From assembly GCA_030052745.1 (NCBI GenBank), contig JANBVO010000074.1, forward strand, positions 26,360 to 90,359: a stretch of DNA of 64,000 nt, in the 5' to 3' direction. The notes under the pieces are model-generated. The model searched no databases and was not told the DNA's origin. It saw only the letters and a program-made list of their open reading frames with translations. Shown piece after piece: positions 9,700 to 20,517 of this stretch. Numbering within the stretch: position 1 is the first letter of the stretch; every line of letters begins with the position of its first letter. The position numbers and the translations under genes were made by a program. The DNA comes from Pleurostoma richardsiae (taxonomy: Eukaryota; Ascomycota; Sordariomycetes; Calosphaeriales; Pleurostomataceae).

Positions 9700-12600
9700 T
9701 CAAATCTTTTGACATGGTTTTGTGCCAGCAGCGCCGAACTCGTCGATAACGCTTCGTGGAGGGCTATATTCTCCAACACCCTTGAAAGGGATGTCGAGGC
9801 CAAAGCCTGCTGGACCACCCACGTTCAGGCCCTTCGCAGTCTTCCAGAGTGGATGAGCAGGCAGGCCGATGACCCTGATCCGGAGCCCATATCTCAGGTC
9901 CTGTGAACCGATTGCCTCACCGTCCTGGCCCAGGATCGATATCAGGTCCGGAACGGTGCAGACGATCTCGCCGGTCTCTTCCCCAGTAGCATCCGCCCAA
10001 GCTGCATAGAGATATTCGTTCTGAAAAGGGATGATCATATGACGCGGATCTTTGGCACTGACGGACAGGGTAGAAAGCGACTCTTCCTGTTCATCATCGT
10101 CCAACGGCGCTAGCAGGACACTTCCCATCGTGTATCCTCCGCTAATATCTCGCCGAACATCGACTACTTTTCCGGCGAACAGCAGCTTGCCTGCTGTGGT
10201 GGCGAACTGTCATATCAATCAGTAAGGGGCCTTGCCCCAGTTACGCTTCTCTTCCTTGGCCTGCAATCAAGAGATTGACTCACGATTGCGTCCGTCAAGC
10301 TTGTCTTGCTTCTCCTTGCCATATGCACGGCTCGTCCTAAATACCATGCCTGGGATATGGTGTTTGGGACGGCATATTTCTTGATCACGTCTCCGCTTAG
10401 AGGCTTGGCACATACGGCGCAACCTAGGCCGAGCTCAACCGCTGCTGTCCGGAGAAGTCTTTCCACCCGTACCGGAGAGTCGGCTTGCTAGATGACAGGT
10501 GGTCAGATCAAATCAACAGGCATTTGAGGGTGTTATTTCAACCTACCATGATCACCGACACATTGCCCTTGGCATCCGCGAGAGCGCAGGGTGTGATGGG
10601 GTTCCCATACACATACGGTATGGCTACGCGACCGTTAGTAGGGTGCAATGACCTGGGTTTGTTTACTAACCGTGGTACATGGTCGGATATGCTCTTCCCA
10701 TCGCATCGCCATCTACGACCGGAATATCGTACTCCACTCCAGTTGGGAACGCACTCATTCCGTTCCCTCCACCACTAACCGGTGCTGTTAGCATCCTAGG
10801 CTGTAAGCTTCGAGCCACTATGTAACTCACATTTCGTCGGTTAAGACGGCGTGGAAAGAACCTAAGCCAAGAGTCTTCCTCAGAGTGTCGATTCCCGTGC
10901 TGATCTCGCGTCCAGAGCCGACTCGCTCGTTGATAACGCTTGGCGCCCCGTACCAGGAGCCGAAACAGACGAGATCAGAGGCTTTGAGGGATGCAGGTGA
11001 CACGACGCGCATCTTACCTTTGCCTCCGCTCCGCAGTATCCGCAGTCCCTGGAGGAGTTCGTGGTAAGACGGACCACCGCCCCCGGTGCCGAGAACGCCC
11101 GTGCCTGTTGCGATCAATTCTAGGTCGACTTCCGAAATATACCACGTGCCATCCCTGACCTCTGGCTGATACGCATGAAGGTTAACCAGCAGAGACGGTT
11201 TCGTGGTCGGCTCTGCAGCATCCGGGACATGCGACTTAGAACCTTCAAGCGCGCTCTTGTCAGTCGTTGCTTCGCCATCAACCTCGCATCCGCCGCTCGA
11301 AGTGGCATCCGGTACCTCAGGCACGGCGAGCCGCCCGACAGCTTTAACAATGATGCGCGTAGCACGATTGTGAGTGTACTGCAGCGGTATCTTCTCCACT
11401 GCTACAATCTTGACATCGTCCTTCGCTGCTCCCGCGTCGACTGCACACTGGACTGCTTTTTCACAGGCAGCAACGAGCACTGCTTTCTCATCTTTGCCAT
11501 CAAGTATCTCGATCAGGTCGATCTCGCCTGAAACCTTGGCGATGGCCGCGCCAACTGCATTTGCGGCCCCGTGGTGGATCGGTCTTGTGCACCTCGCAAC
11601 GTTGGCAAGATCTTCGGACACGAGTAGGGAACCGCCGCCCACAAGGAGAACGTGCACCGGCGCGGAGGAGACTTTCATCTGCTCGACTACAGATTCAAGC
11701 ATTCTCTTGATCTTCTTCTTCGCCTCCTCAACGATGCTCGTAGGAATGCTAGACACCTTCTCTGGATCACCAAGTTGGGCCTTCCCGGAGGCGACCATAA
11801 CGTCAGTGGCAGTGAGAGTCGGGCCACCGAAGACAAGAGCTTGCTCTGTCAAATAGTGCCCCACTGAATCGGGACCGACTGTGAGGTTACCCGTGGCATC
11901 TGTCGAGATCTTGCTGCCTCCGCCGAGGCCGATAGAAATGACCTCAGGCATGGAGAAAGCCGTCCTCACACCGCCCACCTCGACAAAGTTTGGGGCCTGG
12001 CGCGGAAATCCGGAAGACAGGAGAGCACAGACATCGGTTGTAGTACCGCCGATGTCCACTACGAGGACTTGGTGCCTTTCCTCTTCGGCTGCTTCGCCTG
12101 GCAACCTCTCTACCTCCAGACCCTTGGGCTTGTCCAGTCCAGCAAGGAATGCTGCCCCAGTCATGCTGTTGGTCGGTCCGCTCGCGAACGTCTTGATAGG
12201 GTACTCTGCGGCAGCGTCTGCATCGATGAGCGTGCCATCGTTTTGCGATAGATATAGAGGGCAGCCAAGCTGCAGGCGTCGCATGGCCGTCTTGAAACCC
12301 ATGATCGTCCTCCTCGCTGTTGCAAGGATGGCCGCGTTCAAAATAGTTGCATTTTCTCTCTCCAGCAAGCCTGGCGGGCCAACCCCGCGGCTGCACACGA
12401 TATCCAATTCCGGGACTAGAGCAAGCATCTGACGCTTACACTCTTCCTCGTGGATTCCCCGGTGGTCCAGGGGTGAAAAGACCCCAACGAGCGCAACCGC
12501 TCGGATGCCAGAGGCTTGGAGAGCATGGACGCACTCTGCGACCTGCGCCTGATCCAGTCGCGCAAGCTCGCGGCCGTCGATCTCGAGCCCACCGTCGAGA

Positions 12601-12986
12601 TAGTAAGCCCCGCCATCCATAATCCGTCTCAGGCCCGCGGGGAAGTCGGAGAAAGGCGGAATTTGCCTGGTAAAAGGTCCGCATAAGCGAACGACGGCCA
12701 CACGCTCCAGGCGTCGTGCGTCGGCTTCGATGAGGGCGTTCACGAAGTGCGTTGTGCCGATGGTAACGCTGAGGATGCGGGACTTGACATCCGGGACGAT
12801 GGACCTGCACTGCTCCAGAACTGTACTGATCGCGCTCGCGATGCCGCTCGTGATATCGGGCGTGGTCGCTGACTTGCACGAGGCCATCACGCCGCGGCCC
12901 GGCATCTGCAGGGCCGTGATGTCCAACACGGCCGCATCCGTGTTAGTACCGCCCACATCGACGCCGATACGATACATGCCAGCCAT
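9700..12986 (-). CDS. hydantoinase/oxoprolinase-DUF917 fusion protein
   Basis: Five exons on the minus strand: 12986..10831, 10774..10671, 10623..10547, 10487..10284 and 10206..9700. They encode 1015 aa, with introns of 56, 47, 59 and 77 nt and all phases consistent. The N-terminus MYRIGVDVGGTNTDAAVLD is the phosphate-binding start of the hydantoinase A N-terminal domain (to ~residue 190). The hydantoinase A domain follows, with DIGGTTTDVC and GLGGGSKIS, an actin-like ATPase core. From ~residue 640 (ISEVDLELIATGTGVLGTGG) to the end is a DUF917 domain (GGGNGMSAFPTG). Relatives open cyclic amides such as hydantoins or 5-oxoproline with ATP; the role of DUF917 is unknown. It is probably cytosolic. 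It is divergent from an NCS1 permease, the family that includes bacterial hydantoin carriers, which suggests uptake plus ring opening of a cyclic ureide. The exact substrate is not deducible. Confidence 0.95.
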
Positions 12987-13723
12987 GGTCAGACAGTTGC
13001 TTGAGCCAGTCCTCGATGATTGTTTGACGCTGTCCCTTTGCTCCTGCGAGTCTCAAGTGCGCGATGTGCCCCTATCTCTGGACTGACTAGTCTCAGGCCT
13101 TTCCGGTGTCGGCTATTGTCGAATCAACCTATCTTTCGTATCGACACATCTCTTTGACACATTGCCCTGTTTGTCACCGTTCGCCGCCACGGTTGGCAAG
13201 AACCCAGAGCTCTAGAACCAGTGCTAGGCCGACGTGGCTTCGGCCAGCTGAGTCGACTATCTTTCATTGCTCGTGGGTCATTCGCCCTTGACCTATTCTG
13301 CGGGCTGGCCTTGACACGCGGCCCTTACGAGTTTGAATTGGGTCATAGGGCAGACTGCATCGACCGCCTGTGGAGTATCGCCGGGGGCCTATCTCTAACA
13401 CCTTACTCAACACGTGGGTTTTTGCCGGAGGACCCCGGCCACATGGCGATCAGCACGCGGTTGCGGACTGGAAACGGCTAGCAGCCCTGCCCACTCCCCG
13501 CCAAGTCATGCACTTAAGTAGCGGCGATAAGGACTTAACTAGTCACAACTAGTAGCTCCGCAGGAGACTGCCGCCGGTTCCAAATGCCGCGACTCTTATC
13601 TCTGGCTAATCGTGTCGTTGTCGCAGTAGGAATGCCGGCATATATACCGGCTTGGACCAGGTCTGCGCAGCACTTGGCGAGATACCTACGTATGAAACCT
13701 TGCCATTGACAGAAACTCTAACC
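12987..13723. promoter_or_regulatory. bidirectional promoter with GATA-factor sites
   Basis: 737 bp separate the divergent hydantoinase and permease start codons. I count six HGATAR-type sites: CTATCT (reverse AGATAG) at 13072, 13129, 13257 and 13389, CGATAA at 13525 and TTATCT (reverse AGATAA) at 13596. About two are expected by chance for this length. AreA-type GATA factors activate nitrogen-source genes through such sites, so nitrogen control of the pair is a reasonable inference. Confidence 0.55.
13634..13651 (+). promoter_or_regulatory. TATA element inside a CCGG inverted repeat
   Basis: GCCGG and CCGGC flank CATATATA, with TATATA at 13641-13646, 78 bp before the permease ATG. It could be a core promoter element, and the CGG-N8-CCG spacing could also serve a Zn2Cys6 factor. 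Confidence 0.4.
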
Positions 13724-15819
13724 ATGGCGGCTTGGGCTAAAAGGCTCCAAGTGCCTCAAACAACTGAGCTTAACCAGTGGATTGTAATATGCAACAGGAT
13801 CGCCCGATTTTCTCTGCCGTGACTAACGCCGCTGCAGAACTACGATATCCGTCCTATCGAGGCTACGAGACGAACCTGGGGGTTCTTGTCCTTTCACAAC
13901 TACTGTGAGGAAAGCACCGACCATCCACTTGAGTGCCCGAGGACTGATTCGTCTGATTGGCGATAGGGCTCTTAATCAATACCAATATCTCAACGTATCT
14001 TACCGGAAGTGCCCTGATCCCGCTTGGCTTGACCTGGTGGCAGGCCTTGATTTGTGGGCTTTCTCTCGCCCGCGTCACCGCCCACTACTAAATTAACATA
14101 ACGCAGGTATTATCGTCGGAAATCTTCTTGCTGCTGTCTTCGTCATTCTTAACTCCCTGCCCGGCGCATACTACAATGGTCAGCTTACCGATCACCCCTA
14201 CAACCTGGTCTTACAAAGCTCTAGCTCACGCTTGATGTTCTCGCAGTCGGCTTCCCCATCGTCAACCGTATGGTTTGGGGAATGTGGGGATCGCAGTTCG
14301 TCATCTGGAACCGTATCTTCCTCTCGCTTGGTGAGTCACTGATAGGAGAGGTCGTTTCTTGTTCTTGTCATTCTGACGTGCCGCAGTGTGGTAAGATGCA
14401 CCTACAACTTCGGCACCGGGCCTCAACTTATGTCTTAACTTCGGCTAACAGGTACGGCTTCACGGCGTGGATCGGTGGAGAGTGCATCTACGTGATTCTC
14501 CAATCCTGGGACCCGAAACTCGAGGACCACATTCCAAATCACATGGCTGCCGATACGGGCATGACCACTGCCCAGTTCGTCTCCTATATCGTCTTCTCGG
14601 TCATCAGCCTGCCGGTCATTTGGATCCGGCCACACAAGCTGCAGAAGTTCTTCTACTTCGCCAGCTCCGTGACCATTGTATTCTTTCTTGTGCTACTAAT
14701 CTGGGCGTTGGCAACTATGGGCCCTGCCGGATTCGGCGACACTATCCAGAACTCAACAGACATCAGCGCCACTGGTGGTCCTAATAGCGTTGCCTGGCTG
14801 ATGGTGTACGGCATTTTCTCGACTATTGGCTCCATCGCAGCCGGAATCCTGAACCAGAACGACTATGCTCGCTTCGCTACCCAGCCCAAACACGCAATAG
14901 TCGGCCAGGCCTTTGCATTTCCCATATATGGCATCCTGTGCTCCGTCATCGGCATCCTCGTCACCGCCGCCACGCAGAACCGGTTCGGTGGAGAGGCAAT
15001 ATGGAATCCGCCGTCGGTCTTCTCCCAGCTGATTGTCAACAACCCCAGTCCAGGCACACGCGCTGCGGCCTTTTTTGGCGGCTTGGCGCTTGTCATCTCG
15101 CAGATTGGTGTCAACGTGCCTGGCAACGCTCTTAGCGGCGGCTTTGATCTTGCAGCCACGTTCCCGCGCTACATCAACATCCGTCGTGGCGCATACATCA
15201 CCGCCGTCTTCAGCGTCATTGTGAACCCTTGGAAACTCGTTAATACTGCCACGACATTCCTAACGGTGCTGTCGTCATACTCGGTCTTCCTCGGGCCAAT
15301 GACAGGCCTCATGGTGACGGGTTATCTGATTGTCAACGCAAGAAAGGTCAACGTAGACGATCTCTACCGCGGGAGCTCATCCAGCATCTACTGGTTCACT
15401 GCCGGCCTCAATTGGCGCGCACCAGTCGCGGTTCGTGTGCATCCCATCTCCTTACCATGTCGATTTTAGACTGACATGCCGCTCGCTAGTGGGCAGTGGG
15501 CTTCGCACCCTTAATGCCTGGTTTTATCGCAGCAGTCAACACATCGGCTAGCGTGTCTGATGGCGCGACGGAACTCTACTACATGAACTATCTCTATGGA
15601 TTCTGTGCAAGTGGTGTCCTATTCATCTTGCTCCATAAGATCTTTCCCGCTGCTTCTCTTGATGAATTCGTCAAGAATAGGATGTCTCCTGGTGAGACTA
15701 TGTTTCTGTCCAGAGAGAAGTGGGATAACCTCAACTACGAGACTGGTGCCATTCTTGAAGGTGCTGGCAAGGATGAGTGTGGTGAAGTTAATGTTATGCC
15801 AGAGGCTAGCAAGGCCTAG
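13724..15819 (+). CDS. NCS1 nucleobase:cation symporter (Fur/Mhp1-like permease)
   Basis: Eight exons: 13724..13783, 13838..13904, 13967..14053, 14107..14178, 14247..14330, 14387..14390, 14452..15430 and 15490..15819. They encode 560 aa, close to the family norm. The introns are 53-68 nt. Conserved NCS1 blocks are spread over the small exons: RPIEATRRTWGFLSFHNYW, LLINTNISTYLTGSALIPLG, TWWQALICIIVGNLLA, GSQFVIWNRIFLSL, VWYGFTAWIGGE and NHMAADTGMT. About twelve membrane segments follow the NCS1 pattern in the large exon (for example WALATMGPAGFG, ILNQNDYARFA and PGNALSGGFDLAATFPRYI). It acts at the plasma membrane as an importer of nucleobases, allantoin, hydantoins or related ring compounds. 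It diverges from the hydantoinase gene through a GATA-rich promoter. The 4-nt exon 14387-14390 is needed to encode Val-Trp in the conserved LVWYGF block. The substrate is not known. Confidence 0.93.
14387..14390 (+). other. 4-nt microexon of the NCS1 permease
   Basis: The preceding intron (14331-14386) ends in CCGCAG and the next (14391-14451) begins with GTAAGA. Between them stand four bases, TGTG. With the flanking exon phases they complete codons for Val and Trp of LVWYGF. Skipping them and using one long intron shifts the frame. Confidence 0.8.
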
Positions 15820-16346
15820 GCAACAAACTCTTAGCTCCTCACCTGGTAGTCGATGATGTAGCATTCTTAAGGTTGGAGGTTGGAGACTAAGACATAATCG
15901 AGTTGCTCTATTCAATCGCCTCCGCAACATGATCTCAGACGTCTCAGGCTCTGTAATCCACGGTGTTGTGCTCTTAACCCGCCAACGCATTGATCTGGTT
16001 ATTGGGAATTCAAATATGGTAAGCTGGAAGCATAGGCAATAATTAGCTGGTATGGGGCACTCGGGCTAGTAGTGACGCTCAATGTACCGGATGTGCCAGG
16101 AAGCCCTAGATTTTAACCGTCGAACAACAAGCAGCACAGAAGCTGGTGTCGGCCCTGACATTAGCGGCAAGCAACCGAGCAAACAACAAACGAGAGCTTC
16201 GGATTCCGCTGGGATTTTATTATCAACGTGCAAGGTAGACTTGAGATAGCTTGTTAAGAACGTGGTCATAGAATAAACACTTTAAACTGAATCTACTTAT
16301 TCACCTAAGAATCGAAGTTGTAAAAGCCGGCAATGTCGAGAGTTAA
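15820..16346. other. convergent 3' intergenic region
   Basis: 527 bp between the stops of the permease and the alcohol dehydrogenase. Moderately AT-rich, with no gene or repeat recognised. Confidence 0.5.
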
Positions 16347-17534
16347 TTACGGGAAGCGGATCACGACCTTATTCTCCAGATGATCGCTGTAGCGGCGATA
16401 ATACTCCGGTGCTTCCTCAATCCCGATCTCCGAGCTGACGACGAAACTGGGGGATGCCTTGCCAGTGGCAATGAGGTTGAGGAGCGGCTGCGCTTCTTCA
16501 AGGACAAGAACAATTCCGCTTCCAACAGTAAGTGCCTTGCCCCAGATATTTGCCACGGAAATGGGGACTTCCAAAGGAACTTGGTCAGCATACGGCGCGC
16601 CTGCGGTGCTGTTCTGGCCTCCGAAGTAGACTCCGGCGATGGCAATTCCCCCACCATATGCAGTAACGTCGATCATGTTGCTGACGACAATGCCGTCCTG
16701 TCGCTCGCCAGTCGCGTTGACGGCCTCAAAACCAACACAATCCACAGCCCTCGTTACTCCGCTGGGCTCGGCTGCCATGATCTGTGCAACTGGGTCCGAC
16801 AGGTTGAAGTTGACTGGAATAGCGCCAATTGAAGTCGCCAAGTCCAATCTGCTCTGGACATGATCAACAGAATATACACGCGAGGCGCCTCGGAGTATGG
16901 CGGAGTATGCCGCAAGCAGGCCGACAGGCCCTGCGCCGAAAACGGCTACTGAGTCACCCGGCTCAAACCCGGAGTAACTGACAGCAGTCCAGCCGGTACT
17001 GAAAATGTCCGAAACCATGAGGTAGTCGAGTTCAGCGGTGGAGTTGGTCTCAGAGCCGTTTAACGGAATGGGAATCAGCGAGTCATCAGCGAAGGGTACC
17101 CGTGCATATTCGGCTAGTTCAAAGTCAATAGAGAGTCCCTGCAAACAATATGGGTGTTTCTCACCTTGCAAGCCGCCATAGTTTGGCGCACCGGTTCCGA
17201 AGGAGAGAGGATGGTTTTGGCCCCAGTGACCATCATCTGCGTTGTCTGGAATGATGACGTACTGGCCAGGCTGCAGGGACGAAACTTCGCTGCCAACCTC
17301 TGATATGTATCCGACAGCCTCGTGCCCCAGACCCCAAGGGACGTTTGGGGAGCCAGCGAAACCATGATAGAAGTGCAAATCAGATCCACAGATCGCGGCG
17401 CTGGTGATGCGTACGATGACATCGGTCTGATTGACAATAGTGGGAACTGGCATATCGATAACTGACACGTTGTAGGGTTGGCCGAACCAGGCGACGGCTC
17501 GCATAGTGGCGTTAACGGTTTGAGCCAGTGCCAT
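16347..17534 (-). CDS. medium-chain zinc-type alcohol dehydrogenase family protein
   Basis: A single exon encodes 395 aa. The GroES-like catalytic domain has Cys49 in CGSDLH and His71/Glu72 in GLGHEAVG, the usual catalytic-zinc signature. The Rossmann domain carries GAGPVGLLAA near residue 200, followed by YSVDHVQSRLDLA, where the Asp after the second strand suggests NAD(H) preference. The four-Cys structural-zinc lobe of classical ADH and formaldehyde dehydrogenase is absent: the segment between residues ~95 and 135 has a single Cys. This is therefore a divergent threonine-/formaldehyde-dehydrogenase-like branch whose substrate I cannot name. There is no signal peptide, so it is likely cytosolic. 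The ATG at 17534 is the first in frame. It lies tail to tail with the NCS1 permease. Confidence 0.93.
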   Translation of the reverse strand: MALAQTVNATMRAVAWFGQPYNVSVIDMPVPTIVNQTDVIVRITSAAICGSDLHFYHGFAGSPNVPWGLGHEAVGYISEVGSEVSSLQPGQYVIIPDNADDGHWGQNHPLSFGTGAPNYGGLQGEKHPYCLQGLSIDFELAEYARVPFADDSLIPIPLNGSETNSTAELDYLMVSDIFSTGWTAVSYSGFEPGDSVAVFGAGPVGLLAAYSAILRGASRVYSVDHVQSRLDLATSIGAIPVNFNLSDPVAQIMAAEPSGVTRAVDCVGFEAVNATGERQDGIVVSNMIDVTAYGGGIAIAGVYFGGQNSTAGAPYADQVPLEVPISVANIWGKALTVGSGIVLVLEEAQPLLNLIATGKASPSFVVSSEIGIEEAPEYYRRYSDHLENKVVIRFP

Positions 17535-19400
17535 CTTGTAGGATAAAAATCAAAAAGATTGCAAGACTTTCGTTTGGATTGCGAGGTGCCGGAGAGCGTG
17601 GGCATGACCAGCCATCGTCGGGTGCGGCTTGTCTCTTATGCTTGAACGAGATATACCTACCACGTGTCGTCGGTGTCCGCTGTGGATATCGTCACCACTC
17701 AGACGTAGTCCCAGGACGGGCATGCATCGTTTAGCTGATACCACCCAAGGAATACATGACGTAGCTCTGGAGATTATCATAATGCCACACGAGCAGAATC
17801 TGCAATGTACAACGTTGGAGATATCCTGGGAGCGTATCTTATTGACCCCTTTCCGGCGGAATTTTCTCGGAATCTAGATAGATGACCTGTGTTAATTGAC
17901 TTCAGAAGTTATCTTGTCTGTCGGTGTATTGTCGGCCAAGACAAGGAATTACTGGATCGTCTTTGAGCAAGATCGTCCACATGTTTGGTGATCCTGAGCG
18001 GCTCCTAGGGGTAAGCATCTTGCAGGAACGGGAAATGCGGCTAGTTATAAGCTACATGCATTAGCGCCGTCCCGTGTAGACTTATGAGTGGTCGCAATAA
18101 ATTCACAAGCCCCGTGCTCTGTGCCACAAGCCCGGCACTCGGTCTAAGCCCCCGAAAGGAGGAGTTATAGCCCCGACAGATCGGAATTTATTTGCCATGA
18201 ATTCCGTTTGTTTGTAGCATTGGATAGATTCAACAGTATCAGAAGAGCTCAGTTAAACTGCCGTAGTTCATCCGTACCTACAGGCTGGTGCAAGCGATTC
18301 AATGGGCCGTAAGACATTCTGTGATGCGACAGACACAGAGAGAAGAGTTGCCTTGTCGACCCCAATGTATCTTACAATTCGGTTGCGCGAGATTGATTCT
18401 GGAGATCGCCGGCGTCACGATTATGGTTTGCCATTCGTAAGCCCTCCTTTGCTACACATTGCTCTAATCCCTTCAGTCAGAGGCAAAATTTTCAGAATTC
18501 AGTAGCCAAAGGTTAACTCTCAGGCATTTAGACAAAGAAGCTAATGGTAGACGTCTTATCAACTATAATTGGGATACACTTCTCGGCCGATATGCATCTG
18601 ATGGCCTGAATCGCGGATAAAGACTACAACTAATGTAAGTCTTCAGACAGCCCGCTGTCAGTCTGACACGCTCAAGAACAACGTTGAGAAAGAGAATCAG
18701 AGTCTTGATCTGCATAACTACACAAATCGGCTGCGAACGTATAATTCTAAACGTCAAGTCCAGTATCTCAGCTCTGAGACCTCGAAGGGAATCCTACAAA
18801 TAGAAGATACAAGTCATGAAGATGCGATTAATCGGGGAAAGGAAGGCGGCTGCAACTACATTTCGAACCACAAACCTGCCCGACATCATTGAGGTCTGGC
18901 AACTGGACACAGAATCATACCAGCCGGTTCAGCCTGTTGCTGAAATTTGCCAAGATCTCAGTAGCATTGATGCTAGGACCTAGCCGCTAGAGTGTAAGGT
19001 TGTCCCGTACGTTGCACCTTGCATGAGGTCCGTGTAGAGATATTACCAAGTCCCCTCTGCCATGTCAGACTTTGGACGGCGAGAATCCTCCGGATTGGAT
19101 CTGGAGTTAGATCCCACAGGAGCTGAGCTTCGGAGTAGCAGGGAACTCACGAGACCATAGGATTCAATTTCTGTTGTTCCGCATATGTTGCTAGGAGTAC
19201 CAACCCCACAAGGATATGATGCTTCAAAGACCGCCTTGGATGTATTATCGCCTAGTCTGCTTTCCTTCTTGCAGGTTGCGACAGCAATGAAGCCCGGCCA
19301 AGTAACCTACAGGTATTTGGTCTACTGTCGCCGCCGGCATAGCTGCATGACACTAGGCCCAAAGTTCGTCTAAAACCTAGACCCACAACATGCCAAGCAT
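17535..19400. other. gene-poor intergenic region
   Basis: About 1.9 kb. The only protein-like stretch is an open frame without an ATG at 18662-18892 on the plus strand. Its first third is rich in Glu, Asn and Leu (for example NNVEKENQSLDLH) like a coiled coil, but no start or splice chain could be built. It may be a gene remnant. Otherwise nothing was recognised. Confidence 0.45.
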
Positions 19401-20517
19401 TTATTTCCCTTTCCAGTAAGCCTCCAACATTCCCTTCAGGCTCATAGGCTTGATCTCAGGGAACTTGCTGTTGAGCTCTCCGGGTATGTAACAGACGTCC
19501 TCGTCTGTAGTCCATCTACTAATGATGGACAAGAACCATCGGAACTGGTCTTTAGGGAAATCCTCATAGGAAAGAGCGTGTGAGGGCAGGTCTGTTGGTT
19601 GGAACTTTTTGAGGTTTTCGACTGAATCATACGTCACTTTGAACCTTTCGCCTAGAAGGGTAGCATTGTCAGTCACCATGTTCCATTCCTCTTATGAACA
19701 ATTACGGGAACATACCAGTGACTTCCTCTACCAGCTTGAGGAACTCATGCCAAGTTACAATATCGCCTGCAACTCGGCTCGTCTCGGGCCACGTATCAAG
19801 ATCCATGAGCGCAACGAGATACTTGGCAGCGTCGTAGGAGTACGTCAGGGTAAAGCGGCTATTGCCATCGCCCGGAATTGCAGCCATCCTACTCGGAATA
19901 TCAATGCTCATCCACATGGGTCGCAGAAAGGTCTTGATATGAGGCATAGCCCAGTAATCGAGGAATGTCCCGTTGTGGAAGGAAGTCCATTCAAGACCGG
20001 ACTTCTTCAGCTCATCAAAAGCCGCAAAGTAGTCAGACAACATAGGCAAGTCTTCAACAGCACTGTGCCATGTTTTAGTGGACAAGTCCCGGGTTAGAGG
20101 ATTAGGTAAGTACTGACTCGGCAGGATATGCTATGCCGAATGTGCTGGGAATGAATCTCTTGGTTGCGCTGGATTTTGAAGAAGCCCTGATCAGATTCAT
20201 CTGCGCAACCTTGAGGGCATCACCCTCGTAAGAGACGCAGCTAACAACTGTGTGAATATTGTTCTTTTCAAGAGCCGAGGTCAGGCTTTCCGGATCAGAA
20301 TAGTCGACTTGGATCACGGGGATTCCGATATCCGAGGGGTTGGACTAATGCCAAATATTAGCTCCGCACACAGTTCCGTCAGCTTCTGACGAAGGAAGTT
20401 CAAAGAACGGACCGATCTGGTTAGTAGAAAAGCTTGATGACGCTTTTGTGCCTTGAAAATCTCTACTATTGTACGACCGACATTTCCGGTGCCTCCTGCG
20501 ATTGCGACATTGACCAT
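19401..20517 (-). CDS. NmrA-like / isoflavone-reductase-type NAD(P)-binding protein
   Basis: Exons 20517..20413, 20344..20118, 20062..19716 and 19651..19401 (minus strand) encode 309 aa; introns are 68, 55 and 64 nt. The N-terminus VNVAIAGGTGNVGRTIVEIF has the GxxGxxG nucleotide-binding loop of atypical SDRs. Conserved family blocks follow: TKRFIPSTFGIAYPA, SGLEWTSFHNGTFLDYW and AAIPGDGNSRFTLTYSYDAAKYLVALMD (each as separate stretches). NmrA-like proteins either reduce aromatic or phenylcoumaran-type substrates or act as redox-sensing regulators. The complete length favours the enzyme type, but this is inference. Intron 2 was placed by frame: GTCAGT at 20117 with AG at 20063. It sits alone between two gene-poor stretches. 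An interrupted palindrome CGGACT...AGTCCG lies at 20667-20690, about 150 bp upstream. Confidence 0.9.

Noticed and set aside
14331-14451. One long intron instead of two introns around a 4-nt exon in the NCS1 gene
   Set aside because: It shifts the frame (Leu-Gly-Thr-Ala...) and loses the conserved LVWYGF block; the microexon model keeps both.
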